Shown: piece after piece, positions 11,821 to 24,500 of the stretch
Layout of the letters: the number at the start of each line of letters is the position of its first letter
How positions within the stretch are numbered: the stretch's first letter is position 1
NCBI GenBank assembly: GCA_002751075.1
Contig: NAOQ01000138.1
Coordinates: 68,618 to 131,794 of the forward strand
Origin: Ichthyophonus hoferi
Taxonomy: Eukaryota; Opisthokonta; Ichthyosporea; Ichthyophonida; Ichthyophonidae
DNA length: 63,177 bases
Direction: 5' to 3'
Notes under the pieces: generated by a model
Told to the model about the DNA's origin: nothing
The model's input: the letters and a program-made list of their open reading frames with translations, nothing else
Databases searched by the model: none
Made by a program: the position numbers and the translations under genes

Positions 11821-13382
11821 TCAACTCAGGTTCATAGGGTTGGTGGATTCCCCGGTAGGGGGTGGAGGAGAAGAGAGGTTTTCAAAGACTGTTAAGTGAC
11901 GATACTTCATAAGGAGCTCACTGCAGAAGGAGAAGGTGGATGACGGATGCTGTGTTAATAGGTATAAAGAATATTATGTAGAATCATATGTATATGTGAT
12001 AGTATGTATGTATGTATGTATGCATGTATATGTGTAGGTATGTTTGATAACATATATAATAGTATGATGGTATATATAATAGAATGGCTTTGACATTATA
12101 CAGGTGCATATAAATACACTATATATACATCTACCCACCTCTTCCTCAACAGTTCCGCCTGTCTTTTATCAAATAACTCCTTCTGCTGTTGACGACTAAG
12201 ATCTATACCTGGTAATTGGTCAACAATATCGATGGCTCGCTGTAATTGGTCCTTAAGAATGGTTACCTAGAAGGAGTTTATCACAGTTAGCCTACATATG
12301 TGGGTATACTATAAAAATAGATCAAAAATAAGGGAAAGAGAGGGAGGGAGAGAGAGCAAAAGAGGGAAAAGGAAAGATAGGCGCAAAACAAGAAAGTGAA
12401 AACGAGGGGGCTAATGATTGGAGAAAGCTGGAAACTGTGAAGAAGAAATTGTTATAAATAATCAATAACTATGAAATGCTTATCATAAGAGCAAATAACG
12501 GTTAAGGATGTTTGGTGTAGAGCTGATTAGAGGTGAGGTGATTAGATAAAGAATCCCAATAGGGGAGAGAGATGGGAAAAAGGCATACAGATAAAATATA
12601 ACAGCTAATAGAAGAGAAGGATTTGTACACACGAGGGATGTAAACTCATAATAATAGACGATTGGAATACTCGTTTTAAAATGATAAAATACAGCCCACA
12701 TCTGCTATCATCATGGTTACCAATAAAATAATACTTGCCTATATAGACATAGTCACACGTACACACCCATATAAAGACATAGTCACACATACATACCCTC
12801 TATATAGACACAGTCACACGTACATACCCTATATATAGACATAGTCATGCATAAACACCTTACATATAGAAATGGTCATATGTACACACCTGATATATAG
12901 ACATAGTCGTATGTACACGCCCTATATATAGAAGTAGCCCCACGTGCATATCCTATATATAGACATAGTCACGCATACACACCTTACACATAGACATAGT
13001 CAAACGTACACACCCTATAGATAGACATAGTCACACCACACGCGCGCACCCAATATATAGACATAGTCACACGTAGATGCCCTATCTATAAACATAGTCA
13101 CACATATACACCCTATATATAGACACAGTCAGACGTACACACTCTATATATAGACACAGTCAGACGTATACACCCCAATCCATAAACATAATCACACATC
13201 GACACCCAATATATAGACACAGTCACATGTACACACCCAATCCACAGACATACTCCCACCTGTTTGCACACTTCCTGTACGTCATCCCCCCGCAATACCT
13301 CCAACACGGCACTAAATTGAGGAAGGAAGGCAAAGTCTTGTTCGGTAAAGGCGGTAGGCTTTACAGTAGGTGTCACTTCCAT
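11821..13382 (-). CDS. MED9: Mediator complex subunit 9
   Basis: Three exons (13260-13382, 12139-12266, 11821-11920) splice in phase 0 and then phase 2 to a 116-residue protein. The central and C-terminal part matches the MED9 family closely: a FLPQFSAVLEVLRGDD helix, then LPGIDLSRQQQKELF, then ELLMKYRHLTVFE. The human counterparts are FLPLVHNII, MPGIHLSPEQQQ and ELLQKYKSLCMFE. MED9 is a small helical subunit of the Mediator middle module, which links activators to RNA polymerase II in the nucleus. The N-terminus is short compared with human MED9 and lacks its long low-complexity part. Intron 1 is filled by a minisatellite. The gene is divergent from TMEM14. Confidence 0.9.
12735..13255. repeat. 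Minisatellite of about 31 bp, some 16 units, in MED9 intron 1
   Basis: Variant units follow the pattern TATATAGACATAGTCACACG followed by TACACACCC. They continue almost to the exon 1 splice donor at 13259. Neighbouring units differ by a few bases each. Several minus-strand open frames here are only translations of the repeat. Confidence 0.92.
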
Positions 13383-15022
13383 GGTTGATAATAACTCCAG
13401 AGTCCTTGGAAAGATAGGGTACTGAATATAAATATAATGGTAACCAATTTCCCCGATTATTGGTCGTATCTATATTGCTTGCTGTAAATGAAAACGTATG
13501 TATGTGTGGAAACATAGAGTAACACATTATAGATATAAATACATGAATATATACAGGTGAATAGTAAGTAGCAGAAACAATAACAACCAAATCGAGTCTA
13601 ATCGCTATTTATTTATTTGAGGTTAGTATCAACTATTATGTCATATATGTCATAGATACACCCGGAGACTATTTATGACAGAGAATATGTGCTTGTGTAG
13701 TTGTTAACTTATGATAAGGGGCGTACAGTGTGGTGTGTGGTGTGATGTATAGCGTCGTGTATGGTGTTGGTGTATAANNNNNNNNNNNNNNNNNNNNNNN
13801 NNNNNNNNNNNNNNNNNNNNNNNNNNNNNNNNNNNNNNNNNNNNNNNNNNNNNNNNNNNNNNNNNNNNNNNNNNNNNNNNNNNNNNNNNNNNNNNNNNNN
13901 NNNNNNNNNNNNNNNNNNNNNNNNNNNNNNNNNNNNNNNNNNNNNNNNNNNNNNNNNNNNNNNNNNNNNNNNNNNNNNNNNNNNNNNNNNNNNNNNNNNN
14001 NNNNNNNNNNNNNNNNNNNNNNNNNNNNNNNNNNNNNNNNNNNNNNNNNNNNNNNNNNNNNNNNNNNNNNNNNNNNNNNNNNNNNNNNNNNNNNNNNNNN
14101 NNNNNNNNNNNNNNNNNNNNNNNNNNNNNNNNNNNNNNNNNNNNNNNNNNNNNNNNNNNNNNNNNNNNNNNNNNNNNNNNNNNNNNNNNNNNNNNNNNNN
14201 NNNNNNNNNNNNNNNNNNNNNNNNATTTATGACAGAGAATATGTGCTTGTGTAGTTGTTAACTTATGATAAGGGGCGTACAGTGTGGTGTGTGGTGTGAT
14301 GTATAGCGTCGTGTATGGTGTGGTGTATAATGTGGTGCGTAGTGTGGTGCGTAGTGTAGAGTATGGACTGATGGGATGCAAGGTCGGAATAAGAAAATAA
14401 AATCTGAAATGAAATGACCTATCTATTATACTGTTTAGGATGGGGTTAGGACCCATACCATACAGTTGTGAATGATGATAAATAATAATAATAATAATGC
14501 TTTGCTCTCTATATATATATGTATTTACCTCTGTGTCTATATCTCAAAAATTCATAATATCTATAATATAATACAATATATATAATATATATTGTTTTAT
14601 GTATTATCTCTACTTTGTCATCCTAACACTTCTTTCTTAATCAACTTGCATTTTATCAAAAGATCACCAACGGTTTGCATCAGCGCTCCTTATTGGCTAT
14701 TAATTGAGATTGATTTGGATAATTGGAGGTGAAATTTTTATCCAATGAATGGGTCTTATATTATATCTATATATCATAATATCCAATAGATGACTTATAT
14801 ATATATCTATATATGGACATTTACAATAAAATAATTTAATTCAAAATTATACCCAATAAAATTAGAGTATAAATGGGAGATCTGGCCTGAGATGGCGCCA
14901 CGCCACGAAATCAATAACAATACTACATGAAGCTATAAGATACTTGCATATAATAATATAATTGTTTTAATATTTTTTCCCATTATATTATTATAATTCC
15001 TATTCATTCAAAACCTGTAATA
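13383..15022. promoter_or_regulatory. Divergent MED9/TMEM14 intergenic region
   Basis: The two genes are transcribed away from each other, so both promoters should lie here. A cluster of about five CCAAT/ATTGG motifs sits at 14690-14860, upstream of TMEM14. The region also contains a GTGTG/GTGGT-rich tract (13725-13777, repeated after the N run) and the N run itself. No gene was recognised. Confidence 0.4.
13671..14330. other. Assembly gap (447 N) with duplicated flanks
   Basis: Positions 13778-14224 are N. The 107 bases before the gap (13671-13777) recur right after it (14225-14330) with a one-base length difference. This is typical of two contigs that overlap but were not merged. Confidence 0.9.
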
Positions 15023-16770
15023 ATGGCCCCCCCTGGAGCAGCGCACGTCAACTACACCATGGCGGGTTTAGTGCTGGTTGGGGGTATGCAATGAATGATT
15101 TTGTTAATGTTTTAATGTTCGTTAATAAGTATTGCTTCTCGGCCAACAATGGAAATTTATAGTCGATGTTTTTGTAATATAATTTTGTGTTAAATGATTA
15201 CATAAATAAAAGGAGTCTTTCTTTTCCACCTTTAAACTCTGAAAATGGCATAATTTGTAATACAATGCTTGTGATATTTCATGCTCTGTCTCTCGTTTAG
15301 TTGTGAGGATGTCCTTCTATGACCCCCACAATATTTTAGTAGTTAATTCTTTATTGGTATATTGGTACCCTTGTTAGTTCCTATACTCATTAGTTATTGT
15401 AGAAGCGGGAAAGATATAGGGTAAACATAACTTGTCTTTATTTAAAACCACTACTCTGACAAGGACGCTTGTCAGACGGCAGACTATACGGTAAACAAAA
15501 CTGAAAGCTCCGTCTCAACTACACTGTGGTCAATTCATACAATTCTAAAAACGTGATAGGGTGAGACTGAATTCAGATTAAACTGTATACCTAATATAAT
15601 ATGGATGCAAGAACTAATCTCAATCGAAATCATTATTTTGTAAGTTTCATAGATAAACTCTACTATTTGATTTATAACCGATAATAAGTAAATGTAATAT
15701 ATACTATATTCTAATGGAAATAAAGATTGATTGCAACGGATTGATTGCAACGGATTGATTGCAACGGATTACACATGGTCCAACGACAATTAACAAATAC
15801 CCACATTTCTTCTTCTTTTCATTTTTTTTTTTAGGTATAGCAGGATTTGTGAAAAAGGGTTCGATTCCTTCACTAGTAGCCGGTCTAAGTTCAGCTGCAT
15901 TGTACGGTTTTTCGGCTACATTAATGACAGACAATCCTTTGCGTGGGTTTCAACTAGGGACAGGTGGGTAGGTGTAGTATATGAGTAGTTGAAAGGGAAT
16001 ATGAGGAGAATATGACAATAGGGATGGGAGGAAGGGAGAAGAAGAAAAAATTGCATATATAACATTACCTGTAGGCAAGAGACTAATTTGTTTGCATTTA
16101 CATATTCTTTTACCTAGTAATTTATCAATTTATTTACTTACATACTTGTATATTTACTTATTTACATACTGAATGTATGTATAAGGAGTGCCGTACATAC
16201 TATTATATAATTATATATATGTAGAAAGAAGTATTCACATAATTCATTAATTATATACTTTGACATATATTGCATGCCATAATAAATATACACTTTTACG
16301 TACGTCCCTACATACTTTCTATCGAACCCCTCCCTATTCCTTGGTACTTACCCTTTAGCTACCTTTCTCATCTCTTTCTTTTCTTATACACCATCTCCAA
16401 ACAATACAAATTCATCATATCTTAACATGCATTTCCATATCTATGGTTGCACACCTATATTAAATTGTTTTTGTTTTAACAACTCTTACACTATATAAAC
16501 TTATTAAAGAACCCGTGCACTTAGACTCTACCCACACTTATATCTCCATCTCTCACTACCTATATATTCCTACTTTCTTTTTTAAACATATAAATACACA
16601 CATACAAATTTAAACTTATATCTTATGCAGCTACCTCTGTGCTGCTGGCTGGAGCCATGGGTAGACGCGCCTTGGTCTCTAGAAAATTCATGCCAGCTGG
16701 TCTGATTGCCGCCCTTGCAATCTCAACTGGAATATACAATGGTGCTAAAACATATGAATTTAGCTCGTGA
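15023..16770 (+). CDS. TMEM14: TMEM14 family membrane protein
   Basis: Three exons (15023-15083, 15835-15963, 16631-16770) join in phase 1 at both junctions to give 109 residues, close to the usual TMEM14 length of about 110. Family signatures are GGIAGFVKKGSIPSLVAGL near the N-terminus and RKFMPAGLIAALA near the C-terminus, where human TMEM14 proteins have GGxxGYxKAGSVPSLAAGL and GKFMPAGLIA. The chain is almost wholly hydrophobic, with three to four predicted membrane helices and small-residue packing motifs. TMEM14C acts in the mitochondrial inner membrane in haem precursor transport. The sequence does not show whether this protein does the same, or which of TMEM14A-C it corresponds to. A 3' AATAAA follows the stop by 25 bases. 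Confidence 0.92.
15415..15595 (+). repeat. Dispersed repeat, copy 3 (TMEM14 intron 1)
   Basis: This copy carries GGTAAACAAAACTGAAAGCT, CCGTCTCAACTACACTGTGG and GAGACTGAATTCAGATTAAA. It aligns with the copies at 4100-4225 and 9531-9720. It also shares the leading GTAAACATAA with copy 2, so the element is at least about 180 bases long. Confidence 0.65.
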
Positions 16771-16795
16771 AGATGACAGCATGAATACTACACAA

Positions 16796-16801
16796 AATAA
16801 A
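16796..16801 (+). promoter_or_regulatory. Poly(A) signal of TMEM14
   Basis: A perfect AATAAA lies 25 bases after the TMEM14 stop codon. Confidence 0.6.
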
Positions 16802-19245
16802 TTTATAAATATGTATATCTATACGTATATTTGATCTTGGCGGGAATAAGTAAAACCAGGTTCGGTCCCTGTGACCTGCATCCATTTAGAATTGAAAGAT
16901 TGCAAAAACTAAGGGGTGCTCTAACGTGCACCTTTGCATACATGGAGTACAGATGGACTGAAACATATTTTCATTATGAATTACGTCTGCAGAAGTTGAG
17001 AACTAAGCCCATAAGATTGATAAAGCTAGGAGAGATCGCAGTTAGTCGGGCAGTCAAGATAAATACTGTTGTTGTTGGATGATGGCTCAATGAGATTTTC
17101 AAGTGACTCAAACATATCTTTTGGATGAATGTAGCAGTTAGTTTATAGGACTATGTATAGCCTTTGTTGCATACCTGTTGTCTGTTGTCATATGTTATAA
17201 CATATTAACATTTAAATGGAGTTGGAGTGGAAAAATAATTAGATATTGGGGAAGACTAAAAGTTTTAAAACAAATAGCAATTAAAGCCTTCGATTATATT
17301 GCATACCAGAAAGAATTAGGTTATTAATATAAAGTATAAAATGCATCATTCTGTTTTTAACACAGGCTACCTGTGTTTTCTACAATAGGTCCTGTGTTTT
17401 TATTTAAACTTGTTAATACAGTACTTGGCAGCAGCATATATTATATAGATCAGATTCATTTAAATCATCATGAACTAATCAGTACTATATTGCTTAATAG
17501 TCTATTTATGACATGATTTAGAATAGCATATGAATTAAGTGCCATAAAAATGCATGTGTTCTATACAATAGATTTTGTCTTTATTCTAGTTGGCTAACAG
17601 TGTTTGGCCCTCAATGGCCAATTATTGTCCATTAGAATAATAAGTAAAAAAGGGAAAGTTTTAGTCACAATTAATCATAGCTAGGTTGTTTATTAGTCTA
17701 TATATGGTATACTATAGCTGCACATTATAGATTATAATTAATTAATTGGTGCTAGAAAAATCACTGGGTTTCATTTTCTTTTAAGGAATTATCTCGAGTT
17801 AAGAGCCGAATCGAATGCACAAGGCGCATCACAGACCAGAATATCGTGTGCGTTTGCGCTAGCCGCCAGCATCGACAGGAACGCCGTTTATGTGGCACTC
17901 GCTTCATTTATATTTTACATTTTCTATATTTTTGAAATTTTATACCAAGGTTTGGGTGCTCCCTCAATAACACACCTTGCTATGTGTCTAACGTCCCTCC
18001 CATAGCTATTGTTTATTGTCAGTTTGGATCGGATTGGATTGGATCTAATATAGCAAGTTAAAATAATTTTGGACGTAACTATTCAAAAAACTGGTGCGTT
18101 ATTCATTAGTATATAAGGCATATTATACCTTACATGGCGAATATAGCTACATATGTTACAGAGGCCATAGTAGCTCTAGTTATAATTTATTAATGCTGAA
18201 TCATTCCTGAGTCTATAAAAACCATAATATGCAGAGAATAAAAATAAAAATAAAAATATTTTTAATAACTCTCACTACAGAATTCCGTGTTTTGGCTCTG
18301 CCGCCTACAAAGGTATATAATTTAATTATCTACTTGGCTTTAATTAAGTTTTAACTGTTTTAACCAATGTTGTGTACGTAACTAAGGAAATCTCTGCCAT
18401 TCTAAAGATTACAACGCGACTGGCTATATGCATATATTGACTATCTATATTGTCTCCATACAATTACATAGATTTAGTTTTATCGAGTTCTTATCATTAT
18501 GCAAAAGATTTGTTTATACAACCGGGTATTCCCCGCCGAGCCACCCATTGCTAGTTTGATCAAAGTATAATCGTAACACATCAGATTGCTCTGAATCATT
18601 GCAACAGATATGAAAATAAATAGTTCGGGACAAGCTTTAAAATAAACAAAAATATATATAAAAAACACAATAATTAGGGAAAGAGAGCGTGACAAGAAAA
18701 ATAAAACACCGGGATAGTATGTATGTTTGTATCATTTCTCGGTTTAGTCCTAATGCACAGGGGTTGCCTGATATGTAAAAATGTGGATGTGAGTCCGTGC
18801 TATTTATAATTAATGCACGACTACATCGACCGCATTTTGCTCTTTTTGATCATATCATCCGCCAGATTCTTGATTACTCAGTGAATTTGACCAATTAATA
18901 ATTACTTTACTGTCTGACATGTTCGTATCTTTTTCTTCAATTAACGCTTAGCCTTCAACTTTATCATTTAAGATTATATAATTATACGTTATTAGTTACA
19001 ATATGCAGGTGCAGACACCCAAGCTGAGAGCTTTTTAATATAGTAAAAATGATAGTTTCAGTACGTGCGGCATCTTCTGAACAATCTAAGCCTTGTACAA
19101 CTGACGTGACAAACCGTATGTCTAATTAAACACTGCAGAAGCTCTTTTTGAAAACAATGTTATGATAGAGTGCTGCCTAAACATATCTCTTGGCTTGGCT
19201 ATGATGTGTAGATAATTGGTAACAAATAAATAATACTATAGCTAA

Positions 19246-19652
19246 GCACTGCTGTCCATTAAATGCCTAGTATTTTTTAGTATTGACCGAGACATTATCT
19301 AAGATATACTCTTTGAAAGTACTCAAAATAATCCCTTAGTATTTGTTCTATAGCTTTAATATAAATTACTTATTATGTCTTTACTGGTTAGAATAATTAG
19401 CAGTGCAATATCATTTACTGAAGATGACCTATTGCACTGCGATGATCTGCACTGTTGTCCAGTAAACGCCTAGCATTTCTTAGTGACCACCGAGTTATAT
19501 TTAAAATATATTCGTTGAAAGTACTCAAAATAATCCCTTTGCAGTTGCACTATAGCTTTGATATAAATTACTTATTATGTGTTTATCAGTTAGAATATTG
19601 ATTAGCAGTGCAATATTATTTAGTACGATGAGCTATAGCACTGTGATGATCT
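19246..19652. repeat. Tandem duplication of about 203 bp
   Basis: The two copies are 19246-19448 and 19449-19652. Both start GCACTG(C/T)TGTCCA and contain GAAAGTACTCAAAATAATCC and ATAAATTACTTATTATGT. They also share a GCAGTGCAATAT block, with GCACTG occurring in both orientations. The copies are moderately diverged and non-coding. Confidence 0.85.
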
Positions 19653-21516
19653 AATAAAACTATACGATCAAATAGTTGGGAGAAACCATTAATACATGCA
19701 AATATGAACCCGCCAATACCGTCTATAACAACATAGATTTTTAGCCATTTAAAATTGTAACTTTTTAGAGTTATACTAGTTTAAGAAGTATGAGTCAGCA
19801 AGGTTAAACAATACTTGTTAGAGGAAATCATTAATGAAACATGTGAAGTTTAAAGAAATTACATTTGCATTTGATAAGCCAGGTATTGATCCATCTAGTA
19901 TGTGGTATGAGATGAATTCCGATAGAATTGAAGCGTGAATAATAATTCGTAAAATGTCATTATAGTAATTTGCCGATTCGTTCTTAGCCTATCAGTTAAG
20001 CAGCATAATTTCATCTGTGTATATTGTTTATGCCATAATTTGCTCTTGATGATAGCAAAAAGATTGAATAAATGAAGAAACCATTCCATGCTAAGAAAAA
20101 TATAGATTTTAGTTTGCATTAGTAATAGCATTTAAAGTAAACCATTTTTATATTGAAAATACAAATAATCTTACTGGCTATAGAGCTGTTGCTGATGCAT
20201 ATGGCAAATACAATTAAGTTATATGGAGATCTGCATCATTTTTAGCACAAATGGAATCAGAAAAATGATAGAAAATCGAACCACCAGGATAGTATAAATT
20301 GAAATTATCAAGACGCGCATTTTTAATAATTAATACTGTTGTAAAGGGTGTAGGTGAATAGGTAAAAAAACCTGTTTAATTTAGAAAAAATCTAAATATT
20401 ATATAAAAATTATAAATTTATATTTGCATTTATTGTATTTTTCACCAAATTATTGTGTGAACAAACTGTGTTTCATCACTATTAAACATGGTTCAGACTT
20501 GCAATATTTTACACTCCTCGGCGCTTCATTTTTTATAGATAATACCATTCTAAGCCAATAATAACATTTGATCATTAATTAAATAAGATACAACCAATTA
20601 TAATATTTGATACCAGACATATTCCCCAATAAACACTATATTAGGATAGATCAAAACTACAACCAGCCAATAATAAAGATTGATGAGATACAGAGATCCG
20701 CTCCAAAAAGTCTTTACTCCACTAGATTCCCTTTTAACTGCAATTTCATTTGTTTTTAGGGTAGGTTTTTTTGTTCTAATAATTATTTATTTTTGAGTTC
20801 TAGTGGTCTAGTCAGTGGCTGTTACTAGCTAGGTATATATTTTTTTATTATCCTTATGCTAGTATCTTTTTATCGATAATAATACCTTTTCTTTATGCTT
20901 TATATGCATAACATACATAATTTCTTGATTATTTTTCCTATTTTCCAGTGTTTTTTAAGGTTTGTACCAACTATTTATACCTGCGATATTGGCCAAGTTT
21001 GTTCTTATATACCAATATAACATCCATTAAATTTATATGTATCTATTACACTACTAGATACAATAATTAGCTGAAAAAAAACAGTTGGAAGCTGGTCATC
21101 TCCAGCAATCAACTAAGAAGTATTTTTGACAACCTATATTCAGTTTTTTTTAGTATATTTATCCTTTAAATATATAGTGAAAAGTGAAACTCAATTTTTG
21201 TTAATAAAAATTTATGTTAACAAGCTCTGACTTGTCTATTGATAAATACTCCTATTACTGTACATCCTCTTTTCTATACTAATGGCGATATATAAATATA
21301 TATACCTTTACGCATCTACTTTGTTCTAGCTATTATAATCATGTTATATATTAAGTCTTGATAGTGCTCTATCAATTCAATTCCTGGGCGATATTACCCT
21401 AAGAATATCTCAATAATAACTGTTACTCTCTCTTCCCTCCCTCTCTTCCCATCTCCTTCCAGAGTGCCAGACATAGTATTACATTATAATCAAGACACAT
21501 TACATTCGTATTCAGC

Positions 21517-24500
21517 ATGAACGGTAGTGAGCTGGCTCTACTAGAGCGAGGTCAGCCCTCTGCTGCTGACACACATGCACAGTCAGAATGGACCGCCCAG
21601 AAATGGGTATGGGTGAAGGATGAGGCTGAGGGATTTGTGGCGGCTAATATAGTAGAGGAGAAGGGAGATACCATGAAGGTGAAAATGGCTAATAACATGG
21701 TGGTTGAGTTCAACATCAATGACACCTTTAAGATGAATCCCCCTAAATTTGAGAAAGTAGAAGATATGGCAGAGCTTGCCTATTTGAATGAACCGGCCGT
21801 GTTGGAGAACTTGCGCAAGAGATACCAATCCAACTTGATTTATGTAAGTACTGTAAGGGGGTATTGTTATGGTTACTGTTATTATTACCATGTAAGGCTT
21901 ATCTAGGACATGCAATTATGCAATCATATCAATCTCTGTCATATCATTGAGTAAGAATCACTTACCATCTGACTTAATTTGGAAGGACTGATGTTTATCT
22001 GCCAATCATTTTACCGATTGCCCCAGATTAAGGGATGCATACATATTATTCGCCAATATTATTGCCACATAGTTATACCAGATCGCTGTTTAAACTTCGG
22101 ACCTGAATCTTATTGGGCCAACCTATTTACTAAGCCCCCTCATCCTTCACCACATCCTTCTCACCCACCTCTCCCTACCCCAGACCTATTCCGGTCTGTT
22201 CTGTGTAGTGATCAACCCCTACAAGCGCCTTCCCATCTACACCACGGCGGTAGTAAACGCCTACAAGGGAAAGAGGAGGCAAGAGTTACCACCCCATGTA
22301 TACAGTATAGCAGATAGGGCTTTCCGAGACATGTTACAGGACCGTGAGAACCAGTCCATTCTTATCACGGGTGAATCAGGAGCTGGTAAAACTGAGAATA
22401 CCAAGAAGGTTATTCAATACCTAGCCACTATTGCCTCAGGATCGTCCAGTGGGCAGGGGACATTAGAGAAACAACTCCTGCAGTGCAACCCTGTACTAGA
22501 AGCCTTTGGTAATGCCAAGACCATTAAGAACGATAACTCTTCTCGCTTTGTAAGTTGGTGCTAATGTTAGTGTTAGGAGTGGGGATAGGGTAGGGTAGGA
22601 GATTGGGCCTATGGGCTGATTAAGGTGTTTGTCTGTTTTGATTTGTTTTTATTTTTTTATTTTTTATTCGTTAGTGCTTATCAGTTTATATTAATATAAA
22701 TAATATATATGTGTATGTGGATGTGAATGATGATGTCACAAATCCCCAACTTCTGGCCATAGTTATTTCTCCCACCTTCTCCCATCCGCTATATCCTTTT
22801 ACCATCACCATTCTAACTCATCCCTCTCCCTCTCTCTACCCCACAGGGTAAATTCATTCGCATTGAATTTGATGGGTCAGGAGTTATTAGTGGCGGTAAC
22901 ATAGAGACCTATCTATTGGAGAAATCCCGTGCTGTCACTCAAGGCGCCGAGGAGCGTAACTTCCATATATTCTACCAGTTGTTGAAGTCTGCTACACCGG
23001 AGGAAAGGGGTAAGCTAGTTGGCTGGTTGAGAGTTACCTATCACTATATGTATTTACGTAGTATCATCTTTATATATATGTACAAATACATGACACATAC
23101 AGATAAAACTAGAAACCCACAATGTTATTTAATTTAATGCTTGGATCTGCCTTTTTCATTAGTTCTTTTTAATTGACCAATCTTGTCTCAGGATAAATTG
23201 CTATATAAATTAAGTTATATCAAGCCTTAACTAAACATTTCATGCAAATATAATTGCAATAACCTTCCAGATCTGCTGATCATCCATGCCATCTTTTAGA
23301 TTGGCTATTTTTATTTGCTCTTTTTAATAGATTAAGCTTGTCTTAGGATAGATTGTTTGGTTAAATCAACTTGCACTGAGCTCTTGACTCCAAATTTTAT
23401 GAAAATGTAATCTCATCAATCTTCCAGATCTATTCGTCCATCTGATCACAATCAATCTATAATCCAGCCAATAAATGTGAAGTATCTAACCCTCTTACCC
23501 AATTCAGAGGCGTATCTTCTTGATGACATTGAAAATGTGCCCTACATTTCCTGCCCTGAGTACTCAGAAGTAGATGCAGTGGATGATAGAAACGAGTTTA
23601 AGGAGATGAAGGAAGCTATGAGAGTGGTCGGAATTGATGATGAGGCTCAAAAGTCTATCTTTAAGGTAAGGGGTGAGGTTTATGGGGTAATTTGGAATGT
23701 TGGGTTGTACTGTTTTTGTTTTAACTTTACGAGTTATTATATACATTCAGATTTCCCCTTTAATCTAATTAGAAGTCATTAGCCAATACCACCTGACCTC
23801 ATCTCATCATACCACATATTAATTAATCAACATATCTATCTAGGTTCTAGGAGGTATTATGAAGTGTGGTCAGATGAAATTCCAAGATGATCGCAGTGAA
23901 CAAGCCCAAATGCATGACGATTCTCAGGCAGCCATGGTCTGTAAATTGTTTGGAATCCCCCTCTCAGACTTGACTAGGGCTATGCTGAAGCCACGTATGA
24001 AGGTAATTTTGTTATCCAATGTCATTCCCAGAAAAACAACCATAAACGGTTTTGTCTTATTTATTTTCTTCTATACTTATACACATTTGACTTTATAAAT
24101 ATTTGTAATATGACTCAATGTCTCACCAACTTATTACTTATTTTTACTTTGTGATTGGTAGATTTCTTTATTATTATTATTTCTTTTTCAATATTCTAAT
24201 CTCTGCCAATCAAAAACATTTTCTTTAGACCCCATTCTATATAAACCAAAACATTATAGTTGAGCTTGTTATCAGTTAATTTCTATCTATTTTACTTAAA
24301 TGTTTTTTTTAAAGTGGATTTAAAATTGTAATGTCTTGGGAATGACTTCCAATTTCATTGGAATCAAATATTTTACACGTGCAAGACTATTAATATAAGT
24401 ACTACTTTTAGTAAGTTTAACCTTTCAAAATGTTTTTAATGCTAAAGCACCAATCATTTCGGTGCCAATGTACTTGAAATTGACAACCTTCCAATAATTT

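Larger units (their letters stand above)
16771..21516. other. Intergenic region between TMEM14 and myosin
   Basis: These 4.7 kb hold no gene I can support. Contents include a 203-bp direct duplication (19246-19652), a patch at about 17806-17895 that is unusually rich in G+C and CpG, and four to five CCAAT motifs at 20555-20680 upstream of the myosin gene. The short open frames (for example 16831-17082, 18480-18695, 19895-20131) show no domain or codon signal. Confidence 0.5.

Noticed and set aside
13254-13590. Extra 5' exon for MED9 from the frames at 13312-13590
   Set aside because: The frames are in other phases and show no MED9 similarity. The start at 13382 gives a complete protein.
13704-14456. 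Long frames across the first N run
   Set aside because: They are created by N being read as open, and the flanks are GT-rich simple sequence.
16831-17082. 83-codon plus-strand frame after TMEM14
   Set aside because: It overlaps the TMEM14 3' region and has no domain, no splice partner and no similarity I can recall.
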